A DNA stretch of 64,000 nt, taken from Ochotona curzoniae (lineage: Eukaryota > Chordata > Mammalia > Lagomorpha > Ochotonidae). The notes beneath the pieces were generated by a model. It was not told the DNA's origin and searched no databases. It was given only the letters and a program-made list of their open reading frames with translations. The position numbers were made by a program, and so were the translations under genes. Shown here one piece after another: positions 28,870-37,886 of the stretch (its first letter is position 1; the number at the start of each line of letters is the position of its first letter). Where the stretch lies: assembly GCF_017591425.1 (NCBI RefSeq), contig NW_024465885.1:40060501-40124500 (forward strand), read 5' to 3'.

Positions 28870-29172
28870 TAGTCAAGCAGCTGAAAATCGGTGCCTTGCA
28901 TGTACCTGGATCCCATGTAGGCGCTGGTTCATGTCCCGCTTGTTTCACTTCCCATCCAGCTTCCTGCTGATGGCCTGGGAAAGCAGTTAACAGCCCAAAG
29001 CCTTGCAGCTCTGCACCCACATGGGAGACCTGGAAGAAGCTCCTGGCTGTGGATGAGCTCAGCTGTGACCATTGCAGCCCCTTGGGGAGTGAACCAGTGG
29101 AAAGAGTTTTCTGTATCTCCTCTCTGTAAATCTTCCTGTCTGAGAAAAGTAAATAAAATCTTAAAAAAAAAA
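28870..29172 (+). mobile_element. Lagomorph C-type SINE, sense, head degraded
   Basis: The body contains GGATCCCATGTAGGCGCTGGTTCATGTCCCG, CACCCACATGGGAGACCTGG and CCCTTGGGGAGTGAACCAG, ending AAATAAAATCTTAAAAAAAAAAA. It lies in tandem with the preceding SINE. Confidence 0.9.
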
Positions 29173-29657
29173 ATCCAGCAATGTACCAGCTGGTAAATGC
29201 AAAGGCTACTCTGTACCAGACAGAATTAATTTTAAATTTTAGATGGAATTAATTCCTTACTGTATTTTCCATCTTGAATCCCCCTCCTGTCTTTTTTTTT
29301 TTTTTTTTTTACTGCAAAATGACAGAGGTACTGTCTTCAGGTTAAATTGTAACACAGGAAATTCCTGTAAGATAATGCATGAAGAGCAGCCTAGCTGTAA
29401 AATGCACATATCCAGTGATACACATAGTTTAACTAGAAATCCTCCCCTACTCAACTTTTAGGAAAAAAAGCTCAAATTGAAATTAAGCATCTAATTCAAC
29501 AGGGACTAACAAAATTAAATTATCGTGCACAAATATAGCATGAAAAGTGGATCCCAAGTTTGCCAAGTTTCTCAATCAGATCAACTTTGATCAGAGAACT
29601 TCTATTTTCTGGAGTGGGGTTGAAGTTATTTATTTTTAAAAATGAATTGATAACTGA

Positions 29658-29955
29658 CTTTTTAACATTTTATTTTATTTTTGTTGGAAAGTCAGATACA
29701 CAAAGAGGAGAGACAGGGAAGAACATCTTCTGTACACCCGTTTATTCCCCAAGTGTCCGTTTCAGCTAGAGCTGTGCTGATCTAGAGCCAGAAGCCTCTT
29801 CCAGGTCCCCACGCACGTGTAAGGTCCCAAGGCTTTGGACCATTCTGGACTGCTTTCCCAGGCCACAGCAGGGAGCTGGGTGGGAAGCTGGGCCCATATG
29901 GGATCCTGGTGCATGCAAGGTAAGGACTTAAGTCACTAGGCTATTGCACTGGGCC
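29658..29955 (-). mobile_element. Lagomorph C-type SINE, antisense
   Basis: Antisense body from ATTTTATTTTTGTTGGAAAGTCAG through CATCTTCTGTACACC and GCCCATATGGGATCC to CTAGGCTATTGCACTGGGCC. Confidence 0.91.
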
Positions 29956-29965
29956 GCTGTCTTTC

Positions 29966-30905
29966 TTTTTTTTTTTTTTATTTTAAAAAAGATTGATGTG
30001 TGGAGCGGGGTGCTAAAGTCGCTCCTGGGATTGAGAAGCGCCATTGTAAGATGGCGGCTGGCCCAGGGCCAGGGGGCGGAGTTGGTCTCGCCAGCAGGTA
30101 AACAGGAAGACGCAGGGATAGGCTAATGCCCTTGGTACGATTATGTCATCGCTACTGGCCTATCATGTAGCGCCAAGTGGACCCACGGGGAGAAGTGATT
30201 GGTGGAGGATGATGTAAGCGCAGCCAAAAGCTCCGATGATGACGGAGAGACTACAACAGAGAAAGACTGGACGGGGAGAAGGACAGACGGGAAGAAGGGT
30301 GGCGGAGAGAGGGCTGGAAAAGCTGTAGAGAAGTAGTAAGACCTAAGTTCGGGGACGAGAACGGAGAAATGCAGTAGAAAACGGGGATAAGAACGAAGAA
30401 GGTGGCGGAGAGAGGGCTGGAGACGCGGCAGAGGAAAGGTAAGGCCAATGGGGAAAGAGGGCAGCGGAGAAAAGGGTTTAAACGCGGCTGTTTTGGGCAG
30501 TGAGGGTCCCGTTGCGGTTCCGGCTTTTCCCAGACCCTCAAGAGCATGCCTCGTCTTTTGAGTGTCGCTGCTGGGCGGCAACAGATTGATTTATTTTTAT
30601 TGGAAAGTCAGATATATAAAGAGGAGGAAAGACAGAGAAGAAGACCTTCCATCTGCTGATTCACTCTCCCAAGTGGCTGCAGTGGCCCGAGTTGGGTAAG
30701 CCAGAACCCAGGAGCCAGGATTCTTTTCTGGGTCAGCCACACGGGTGCAGGGTCCCAAGGCTCTGGGGTGTCCTCAACTGCTTTCCCAGGCCACAAGCAG
30801 GGGGTTGGATGGGAAGTGGATCAGCTGGGATACAAACTAATGCCCAAATGGGATCCTGGCATACCAAAGGCAAGGACTTTAAGTCACTAGGCTACCATGC
30901 TGGGC
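29966..30905 (-). mobile_element. Lagomorph C-type SINE, antisense, split by a solo LTR
   Basis: The SINE tail (T run, ATTTTAAAAAA, then GATTGA) at 29966-29996 continues at 30584 (GATTGATTTATTTTTATTGGAAAGTCAG) and runs to CTACCATGCTGGGCC. The 587 bp between are a later LTR insertion. Confidence 0.9.
29997..30583 (+). mobile_element. Solo LTR, class II (ERVK/IAP-like), with 6-bp target duplication
   Basis: 587 bp starting TGTGTGGAG and ending GGCAACA, the TG...CA ends of retroviral LTRs, flanked by GATTGA at 29991-29996 and 30584-30589. Six-base duplications are typical of class II endogenous retroviruses. The 5' part (GCGCCATTGTAAGATGGCGGC) resembles the U3 start of IAP-type LTRs. The element is much more GC-rich than its surroundings. 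No internal retroviral genes are present. A 146-codon minus-strand frame across it is not a gene. Confidence 0.85.
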
Positions 30906-30910
30906 CCTGA

Positions 30911-30963
30911 AGCTCCTTCCTCTCTCCCTTCCTCCCTTCCTTTCCTTCCTTCTTTCCTTTTTT
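30911..30963. repeat. Pyrimidine-rich (CTTCC)n-like tract
   Basis: Imperfect CTTCC/TTCC repeats between the SINE end and an antisense L1 3' end; it may derive from the L1 A-rich tail. Confidence 0.85.
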
Positions 30964-32545
30964 GAAATTGTATGATATAATTCCATACTCCATGGGATTT
31001 CCCTGCCCCCTCCCAAATTCCCACTTCTGGCGGAGTTTCCCCTGTATTGTTACAGTATAGTCCTTCATAAGCAGTCGTAAGTCCATCATTCTGTTATTTA
31101 AATGTGTCCTGACATTGCTAGCACAGATAACGGCAGACAGTCCTGCATCCTGTTGTCAAGATCCGTCCAACAGTTTAATTGGAAGTCCATTTTTGAGGTA
31201 GAGTTGCACAGCGCATCGTGTCTGCACATCTGCTCTGCTACGTCATCACTCCCTTAAGTGAGAAGCCATGAAACAAAGTCAACAACAGGAATAAAGGTAA
31301 AATAGTGCCATGGGGTTAAGTAACATGTTGCTGAATAACCAATGTTTTGATGAAAAATGACAAAGAAAACCCAAAAGCTTCTTGGGTAAAATGATGCTAG
31401 AATTTGGTAAGAGAAAAACTATTCGGAAGAAGTGAAATTAAAAACAAAAATGTCAAAACCCATGGTTTGCAGTAAAAACAGTATGGAAAGGGTTATTGAC
31501 CTTGGAATTTGCATGAAGGTTGCCATACATCAGAGAGAATATGTGATATTTGTCCTTTTGGGACTGACTTATTTCACTGAGTGTAATGGTCTCTAGTTGC
31601 AACTACCTGGTGGCAAATGGTTCAATTTCATTCTTTTTCATGGCCGAGTAGTATTCCAGAGTAAATGTTCCACAACTTATTTAACCACTCCTCTTTGGAT
31701 GGGTGTCTGTGTTGTTGCCACGTCTTTGCTATTGCAAATGGTGGTGCTGTAAATGTAGGATTACAGATCTCTTTCACATATGCAGTTTTCATTCCCTCTG
31801 GATTTATTCCTGGGAGCAGGATAGCTGGGTCATAAGGCAGGTTTATTTGGAGTTCTCTTAGCACTCTCCATGCTGATTCCCACAGTGGTTGTGCTAGCCT
31901 GTGCTCCCACCAGCAGTGAAGGCGGCAACCGTCTCCCCACATCACGCCAGCAGGTGTTATAAGCAGAGTTCTGAATGTAGGCCAGTCTCACTGGAGTTAG
32001 GTGGAACCGTAATGTGGTTTTTATTTGTATTTTCCTGGTAGCTAGGGAGCCTGAGCATCTTTTCATATGTCTGTTAAGCCATTTAAATTTGATCTTGTGT
32101 AAAATGTGTAAAAGGTATCCTTTGCCCATTTCTTCACAGGGTTTTGGTTGTTTGTTTGTATGTTTGTTTTACTATTCCTGGGCTTCTGACGCTCTTTATA
32201 AATCCTGGGTATTAATCCCGTATCAGTTGTATAATGTGTAAAGGTTTTCTCCCATCCCGTTGGCTACTTTTTCACTTTATTGATTGTTTCCTTTGCTGTG
32301 CAGAAGCTGCTTATTTTGACGTGGTCCCGTTTGCTCGTTTTGGCTTTGACTGCCTGTGCTTTGGGTGTCTTTTCCAGGAAGTCTTTCCCCATTCCTGTAC
32401 GTTGGAGAGTGCTTCCTGTGTTTCCCTCTAATAATTTGATGATTTCTAGGTGCAGATTGAGACCCCGGTCCATTTAGAGGTGATTTTCGTATAATGTGAC
32501 GGGTGCGGGTCTTGCGTCCTGCCCCTTCAGGCTGCCATCTGCTTG
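30964..32545 (-). mobile_element. 5'-truncated lagomorph L1 (3' UTR and ORF2 C-terminus), antisense
   Basis: Read on the minus strand it gives the end of ORF2 followed by the 3' UTR. The frame at about 31628-31945 encodes RELQINLPYDPAILLPGINPE, AIAKTWQQ and EEWLNKLWNIYSG, the conserved ORF2p C-terminal pattern, with stops and shifts elsewhere. The 3' UTR at 30964-31570 matches the L1 3' UTR at 36235-36893. Broken and not able to move on its own. Confidence 0.9.
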
Positions 32546-33325
32546 TCCCAAGTTCTTTGCTTACTTGTAGCCAGCGTTGTCTGTCACAGGCAATGAGAGT
32601 GACAGTTGTGCAGGCCTCCACAGGAACTAAGTCCAAGATCTAATCATCGAATGTGAGGTGGGAGTCACGAAAATTATTAGAGCTGTGACCCCACATTGCT
32701 TGTTTCAGCATCAACTGATTCCCAGGTGTTACATTTATTCCAGACAAAGCTGTGCTGTGAACTCAGTAGCTAACGCTATCAAAGCCTACAGCAGAAGTTC
32801 TCTGCTCTCTGCACAAGCTCTTGGTTTCAGCTTGCCACGGTGCCAGCGTGCAAACAGCCCACGATCTGGGTGAGTCTTGCTTTGGCCTTGTGTGTTGCTT
32901 CTCTCTAGGGGCGACTTCCGCTTGGATGGATGGTTTCACTTCTTTCCAGCGTATTTCTGACAGCGTAATTCTGGACTGGTTGAGTAAGGGCTCCCTCTAG
33001 GGGCTTCCAGTTCACATTCCGGTGCATGCATCTTCCCCGCTTAGCCCGCAGTCATTCTGCTCCACGTCTAGGGAAGTTCTCTCCTAGCAATGGTTTCTCA
33101 CTCTGTGGGTTTAAGCATTACAGAGTCAGCTGCAGAAGGGCCGCGTGGTTCCAAGGCGGTGTCTCCGCTGTTTCCTCCTCAGGCTAGAATGGCGTTTTGG
33201 GCAAGCCACATGGCCTGGGTTATACCATCCTAGCACTGCCCAATAAGAACCAGATTCATGCAAACACTGTCGCACATTGGGTTCATTATTCTTTCTTGGT
33301 GGCACTGAAACAGCATGTGAAGAAG
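32546..33325. other. Intergenic, unassigned
   Basis: About 780 bp not matching the SINE or L1 patterns elsewhere. The minus strand has one AATAAA (near 32735). It could be an LTR or more L1 sequence; I cannot tell. Confidence 0.35.
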
Positions 33326-33335
33326 TGTCTTTTTC

Positions 33336-33661
33336 ATTTTTAAAACGTTTTTTGTTTTTATTTGAAAGGCAGATTTACAGAGAGAAGAGAGACAAAGAGA
33401 GCTTCTGTCCACTGGTTCACTCCCCAGTTCGCCACAATGGTCGGAGCTAACCTGAACCAAAGACCGAAGCCAGGAACTTCCTCTGTGTCTCTCATGTGAG
33501 TGCAGGGCCCCAAGGCTTTGGGTCATCCTCCACTGGTTTCCCATGGCCATAAAGGGTGATGTATGGAAAGTGGAGCAGCTGGGACACAAACCAGCACTCA
33601 TGGGATGCTGGCAGCATAAATGGAGGATTAGCATACTGTGCCACAGCGCAGGCCTCTGAAA
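33336..33661 (-). mobile_element. Lagomorph C-type SINE, antisense, with 10-bp target duplication
   Basis: Antisense body from TTTTTATTTGAAAGGCAG to CTGTGCCACAGCGCAGGCC. The repeat TGTCTTTTTC lies at 33326-33335 and 33662-33671. Confidence 0.9.
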
Positions 33662-33858
33662 TGTCTTTTTCGCTTGTGAGCCACACAGGGCCACCTCGAG
33701 CTGCCTGCCCTGCTCAGGGTTTTTGGCCACTGGGCCTTTTCTTGTAAGACTGCTGGCCTGCTGGCTTGGAGAAGACACCTATGGCTATTTCATGCCTTGA
33801 CCGCTGTAAGTGCCTGGCAGTGCACAGGTGTGCTAGTTAATTTCAGAAAGTGAATGTT

Positions 33859-34130
33859 TTTTAATTGATTGGGATGATACTTCGCCGGCTTTACCTTCAG
33901 ACTAGAGATGGTCTCACCAAGAAATTGTTGAAGTCAGTAGGATAATAGCTGGACTTTATGCTTGGTAAATACTTCCAATGAAAGAACCTCAACTGAATTT
34001 GAACTGTGGTAATGCAACAAGGTGGAGAAATCCACCATGGGAAGAGGGTTCGGGGAGGGGTGGGGGGAATCCCAGTCCCCATAACACTGTGTCACATAAT
34101 GCAATGCAATTAATTTAAAAAAAAAAAAAA
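33859..34130 (+). mobile_element. L1 3'-end insertion, sense, with perfect 14-bp target duplication
   Basis: About 270 bp ending GCAATGCAATTAATTTAAAA plus a pure A tail. The G-rich stretch GGGAAGAGGGTTCGGGGAGGGG followed by CACTGTGTCACATAATG is typical of L1 3' UTR ends. AGAAAGTGAATGTT lies at 33845-33858 and 34131-34144. A heavily 5'-truncated copy. Confidence 0.85.
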
Positions 34131-34144
34131 AGAAAGTGAATGTT

Positions 34145-34717
34145 GCCTGGTAAATAGCAGGGGGAAGCTGATCCAAGAATATTCGATTTACTTGTTTCAG
34201 CTAACACTAAGTCTTCCATGGCCAGTGGGTGCTTTAAATGCTTTGGGATTGTGGTTTCTTCTAGGAGAACCGCTCTAATGACTGAAGATCTACTTTGTTT
34301 CCAAATACGTGGCATAGATGCTGTGATAATCTTGTGTTGTGTCTCATTCTTAGTAGGACCTTAGACTCTTGCCATTGTCCTAATTCAACTTAGGAGTCCT
34401 CCACGGGCATTGCTTTATTCCTGTGAGAGGCAGCCTGCACCTTTGTGCTAAGGCCACAGTGTCTTTGTGCTTAAACGAATGCACTGAACCTTTACAAAGG
34501 CCCAAGGAGGGCATTTGGGGCTCCCCAGGGATTCACTCCCAGTGGGTGGGGCACCAGAAGCCAGAGTGGCTTAACTCCTCTCACCTAGATTAGCATCATT
34601 GCTGTATGAACAAACCTGGCCTACCAGGCTCCATTCACCTGGAGTTAATTAGCCTTATGCAGGAATTTCTTGGAGGGAAGATTTTTTTGTTGTTTGTGTT
34701 TTAACTTGTAATAATCA
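34145..34717. other. Intergenic, no recognised feature
   Basis: About 570 bp with no open frame or named repeat that I can support. Confidence 0.4.
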
Positions 34718-34752
34718 CACTTGATTTTAGCCAAAAGGCGGAGAGAAGTGAT
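34718..34752 (-). pseudogene. RNU2: U2 snRNA 5'-end fragment (about nt 1-33), diverged
   Basis: The minus strand matches U2 nt 1-33, with two substitutions and a two-base insertion near nt 10. It stops after CAAGTG. No U2 sequence follows, and no SINE body is attached. This is the 3'-truncated form known for many snRNA retropseudogenes. Confidence 0.75.
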
Positions 34753-34819
34753 TACTCGTGATAATTACAGGAGGCGATGGAAGGGTCCAGTCTCCTCAAG
34801 AAACTGCTTCCCTGAGAAG

Positions 34820-35700
34820 GGTTTGGGGATGCTTTTATAGCCACCGTTGTATTTGTAAATTTTAGCTCCCATACATAGTAGAGAACATGCCCTATTTGTC
34901 TTTCTGGATCTGACTTATTTTTTACTCAATCTGATGTCCTCCATCAAATGCTAGAATTCTGTTCTTTGTTATAGCTCAATAATGTTCCATTGTGCGTACA
35001 CACCGTGTGTTCTTCATCCACTCATCCTGGTGGATTCCAAGTGTTGGCCCCTTGAAGAACACTGCTGGATACATAGTGGTGCAGGTGTCTGACCCACTGC
35101 GTTTGAATCTTTGTGGCATATTCAGTAGTGGGATTGCTGGATTGTATGGCGTGTGTACTCCTTTGAAAGGAATCTGCTTTTGACAGTGGCTTCACTAACT
35201 TACATTCCCCTTCGCAGCGTGTACATGTTCCCCTTTGGTCACATCTCCAGCAGCGTTTGCTGCTCCCTGTGTTTTGGACTTCGGCCATGCTGAGGGATGA
35301 GGGGACACTCCATTGATTTGCATTCCCTGGATGACTTGCCACGTTGACCATTGTTTCCCAGGATTGTTGGCCATTTGCATTTCTTTTGAGAACTTCTTTT
35401 CACTTCCTTTGCCTGCTTCCCATCCGGAATGGTTGTTTCGTTATTGTTGTTGTTGATTTTTAAAGTTGCTGATCTATTAAAAATATTGATTCTTTGTTGG
35501 AGAGGTAGTTTATCCCACTTTGTCAGATGTCTCTTCACTCTATTGATGTTTCTTTGTGCAAAAGCTTCTGAGCTTGATGTAATCCCAATTGTTTAATTTT
35601 GCTTCTGGTCACTGTCTTTTGGGGGTCTTATCCAAGAAGACATCCCTATACCAATGTCTTCAAGTGTTTCCCCTACATTTAGGTCTTTGATCTAACATTG
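34820..35700 (-). mobile_element. L1 3' region, antisense, older lineage
   Basis: Antisense L1 phrases appear in order: ATGCCCTATTTGTCTTTCTGGATCTGACTTATTT, CTCAATAATGTTCCATTGTGCGTACAC, GTAGTGGGATTGCTGGATTGTATGGC, ACATCTCCAGCAGCGTTTGC and ATGTTTCTTTGTGCAAAAGCTTCTGAGCTTGATGTAATCCCAATTG. Confidence 0.9.
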
Positions 35701-36217
35701 TCCAATCTGATGATCAGCCTCATGCCATCCCCTGGCTTCACTCTACTCCCTCCTGCTCTGTGACAGAGCCTACACATCCCTCTCTGTGTTCTCTGCAAAA
35801 GCTATGAAGTTGGCTTTCAATCTTCTTCATTTATAAATCCTCAGAAGGGATTCAGCAGAACAAGGAGCAGGAGCTGCCTGATCTAGGCAGTATCTCGACT
35901 CCTTCTCTGAGTTTATGTTCCAATTGAGGTAAATGGAAAATAAGTCCCAGAAAATGTATGGTATATTCGGATAGTGAAAAGTAAGATAAGAAAAAATAAG
36001 CCTGAGGTGGACAACTTCGCCTCCAATTCCAGATCTCTGCCAATGTGTGTATGTGGAGGTAGCAGGTGATGGATTCTGCCACTCAGTGCGGGAGGCCAGA
36101 GTGTAGTCCCTGCTCATGGATGTGGCCTGGCCTACCCAGGAAATTGTGACTGGAGACAGAGAGAATCAGCATATGGAGGATTTCTCCTACTTTCTCTCTG
36201 CCTTTCTGCTTTAAAAT
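35701..36217. other. Intergenic, mostly unassigned; possible SINE tail near the end
   Basis: The last 90 bp (TCTCTCTGCCTTTCTGCTTTAAAATAAAAAG) resemble the 3' end of a sense C-type SINE whose body is degraded. The rest is unassigned. Confidence 0.4.
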
Positions 36218-36494
36218 AAAAAGTGACATTTTTTTCACATTTTATTATTATTGCTATCATTTTATGATACAGTTCCATATTTCCTTATCCCCTTCTCCCC
36301 ACCCCCAGTTCCTTTATATCATTACTAACATAGTTCTTCATACTCAGTCATATGTCCATCATTGTGGGAATGGACAATGGCAGAAAGTCCAGAATCCTAT
36401 TGTCAAAATATAATATAAACAGTTTCACTGTAAGTCCATCTTTGTCTGGAAACAGAAATGTATACCACACTGCATTCTCACATCTGGTTGTTAG

Positions 36495-36738
36495 TCTCCA
36501 TTACATAACTACTGTACATTCCCTTAAATGAAAAGTCATGATACAAAATCAACAATAGAAAGAAAAATAGAAATTTACAATGCCATGAAGTTAAATGACA
36601 TGTTACTAGATATGACAGTCTCCATTACACAACTACTATACCTTCCCTTAAATGAAGAGCCACAAAACAAAATCAACATCTGAGAGAAAAAAGAAATTAA
36701 CAACATCAAGAAGTTAAACATGCTATTAAATGTCTAAC
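36495..36738 (-). repeat. Tandem duplication (about 124 bp x 2) inside L1 3' UTR
   Basis: Two similar units start TCTCCATTACATAACTACTG at 36495 and TCTCCATTACACAACTACTA at 36619. The related L1 at 31215-31340 has one unit only. Confidence 0.75.
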
Positions 36739-36906
36739 GTGTAGCTGAAAAAGTGAAAATCAAGAACCTTCTTGAAGAAAATGATGCCACTGCATGATCT
36801 ACGAGTCATTGAATGATTTAATCAGAAGAAAGTGTTTTGAAGAGATGAAACCAACAGAAAACAACAAAACCCATGTGATATAGTTTCTGCTGATCTTTGT
36901 TGGAGT

Positions 36907-37696
36907 GTGTCTCCTCCAGACAATATGCAAGAGTTCAAAGAATTTAAAGAAGCAGTAAAGCAAATCAAGGCTGGTATATCAGAAATTAAGAACACAGTAG
37001 AGCAAATTACAAGTACAGTGGAGAGTCTCCAAAATAGAATGAAGCAAGCAGAAGAAAAAAATCTCAGAATTGGCAGATGTCTCCTGTCACCAGGGGGAAG
37101 CAAACAAAAAGCTGGAAGCAGAGCTGGATCAGGCCAAAAAAAGTATTCAAGAATTGAAAGACACTATTAAGAGGCCAAATATAGGAGTTATGGGAGTCCT
37201 GGAAGGTGCAGAAAGAGAAGCTGAGTTTGCAAATGTATTTAATGAAATAATAAAGGAAAATTTCCCTAATCTAGAGAAAGAATTGGGAAACAAGATCCAG
37301 GAGGGACACAGAACTCCCAACAGGCTTGATCAAAAGCGATCTTCCCCAAGATATATGATTATCAAACTCTCTTCAATTGAACATAAGGAAAAGATCCTTA
37401 AATGTGCACGTGAAAAACATCAATTGACATATAAAGGAATGCCAGTTAAGCTCACAGGAGATTTCTCACAGGAAACTCTACAGGCAAGAAGAGAATGGAG
37501 TGACATATTCCAGATTCTGAAAGAAAAAAATTGTTGTCCTGGGATAACATACCCAGCAAAGCTTTCTTTCATCTTTGAAAATGAAATAAAATTCTTCCAG
37601 AGTAAAGAAAAGCTAAAAGAATTTGCCTCTTCCAAACCTGCCCTACAAAAGATTCTTCAAGATGTTCTCTTGACAGAGAAGAGGAATAGCACCTAG
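36907..37696 (+). pseudogene. L1 ORF1 remnant, 5'-truncated and frameshifted
   Basis: It encodes the ORF1p coiled coil (MQEFKEFKEAVKQIKAGISE...), then shifts frame near 37070 into the RNA-recognition and C-terminal domains. Recognisable motifs are GHRTPNRLDQKRSSPRYMIIKL, ILKCAREKHQLTYKG, ETLQARREWSDIF and PGITYPAKLSFIF, all hallmarks of mammalian L1 ORF1p. The N-terminus is missing at the inversion junction. The bases after the stop (37780-37869) resemble the start of ORF2 (TTTAACTCTGAATGTAAATTG). Confidence 0.92.
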
Positions 37697-37886
37697 CAAA
37701 ACCAAAGGCAAACGGGAAGAACATCCCAGTAAAATGACAATAGAAGACTAAATCAATGAACAACCCATTCCTAAAATGACAGGACCAAAGTACCACCTAT
37801 GTATATTTAACTCTGAATGTAAATTGCTTAAGCTCAATCAAACATCATCGATTAGTAGACTGGATTTAAAAAAAGTGACATTTTTT

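Larger units (their letters stand above)
36235..37869 (-). mobile_element. L1 insertion with 5' inversion (twin priming), 17-bp target duplication
   Basis: The left part (36235-about 36893) is an L1 3' UTR on the minus strand. The right part (about 36894-37869) is ORF1 plus the first bases of ORF2 on the plus strand. The repeat AAAAAGTGACATTTTTT lies at 36218-36234 and 37870-37886, so both parts arrived in one event. Nearly all of ORF2 is absent at the inversion junction. This is the layout expected from twin priming with a large internal loss. Confidence 0.85.

Noticed and set aside
30141..30581. 146-codon minus-strand frame rich in Ser and Pro
   Set aside because: It is antisense to a purine-rich solo LTR; no retroviral gene motif is present.
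33230..33778. 182-codon minus-strand frame
   Set aside because: The centre is the antisense SINE at 33336-33661; the flanks show no coding signature.
36907..37696. ORF1-like frames as a host protein-coding gene
   Set aside because: Motifs are those of L1 ORF1p, the frame is shifted and the N-terminus is missing, within a bracketed L1 insertion.
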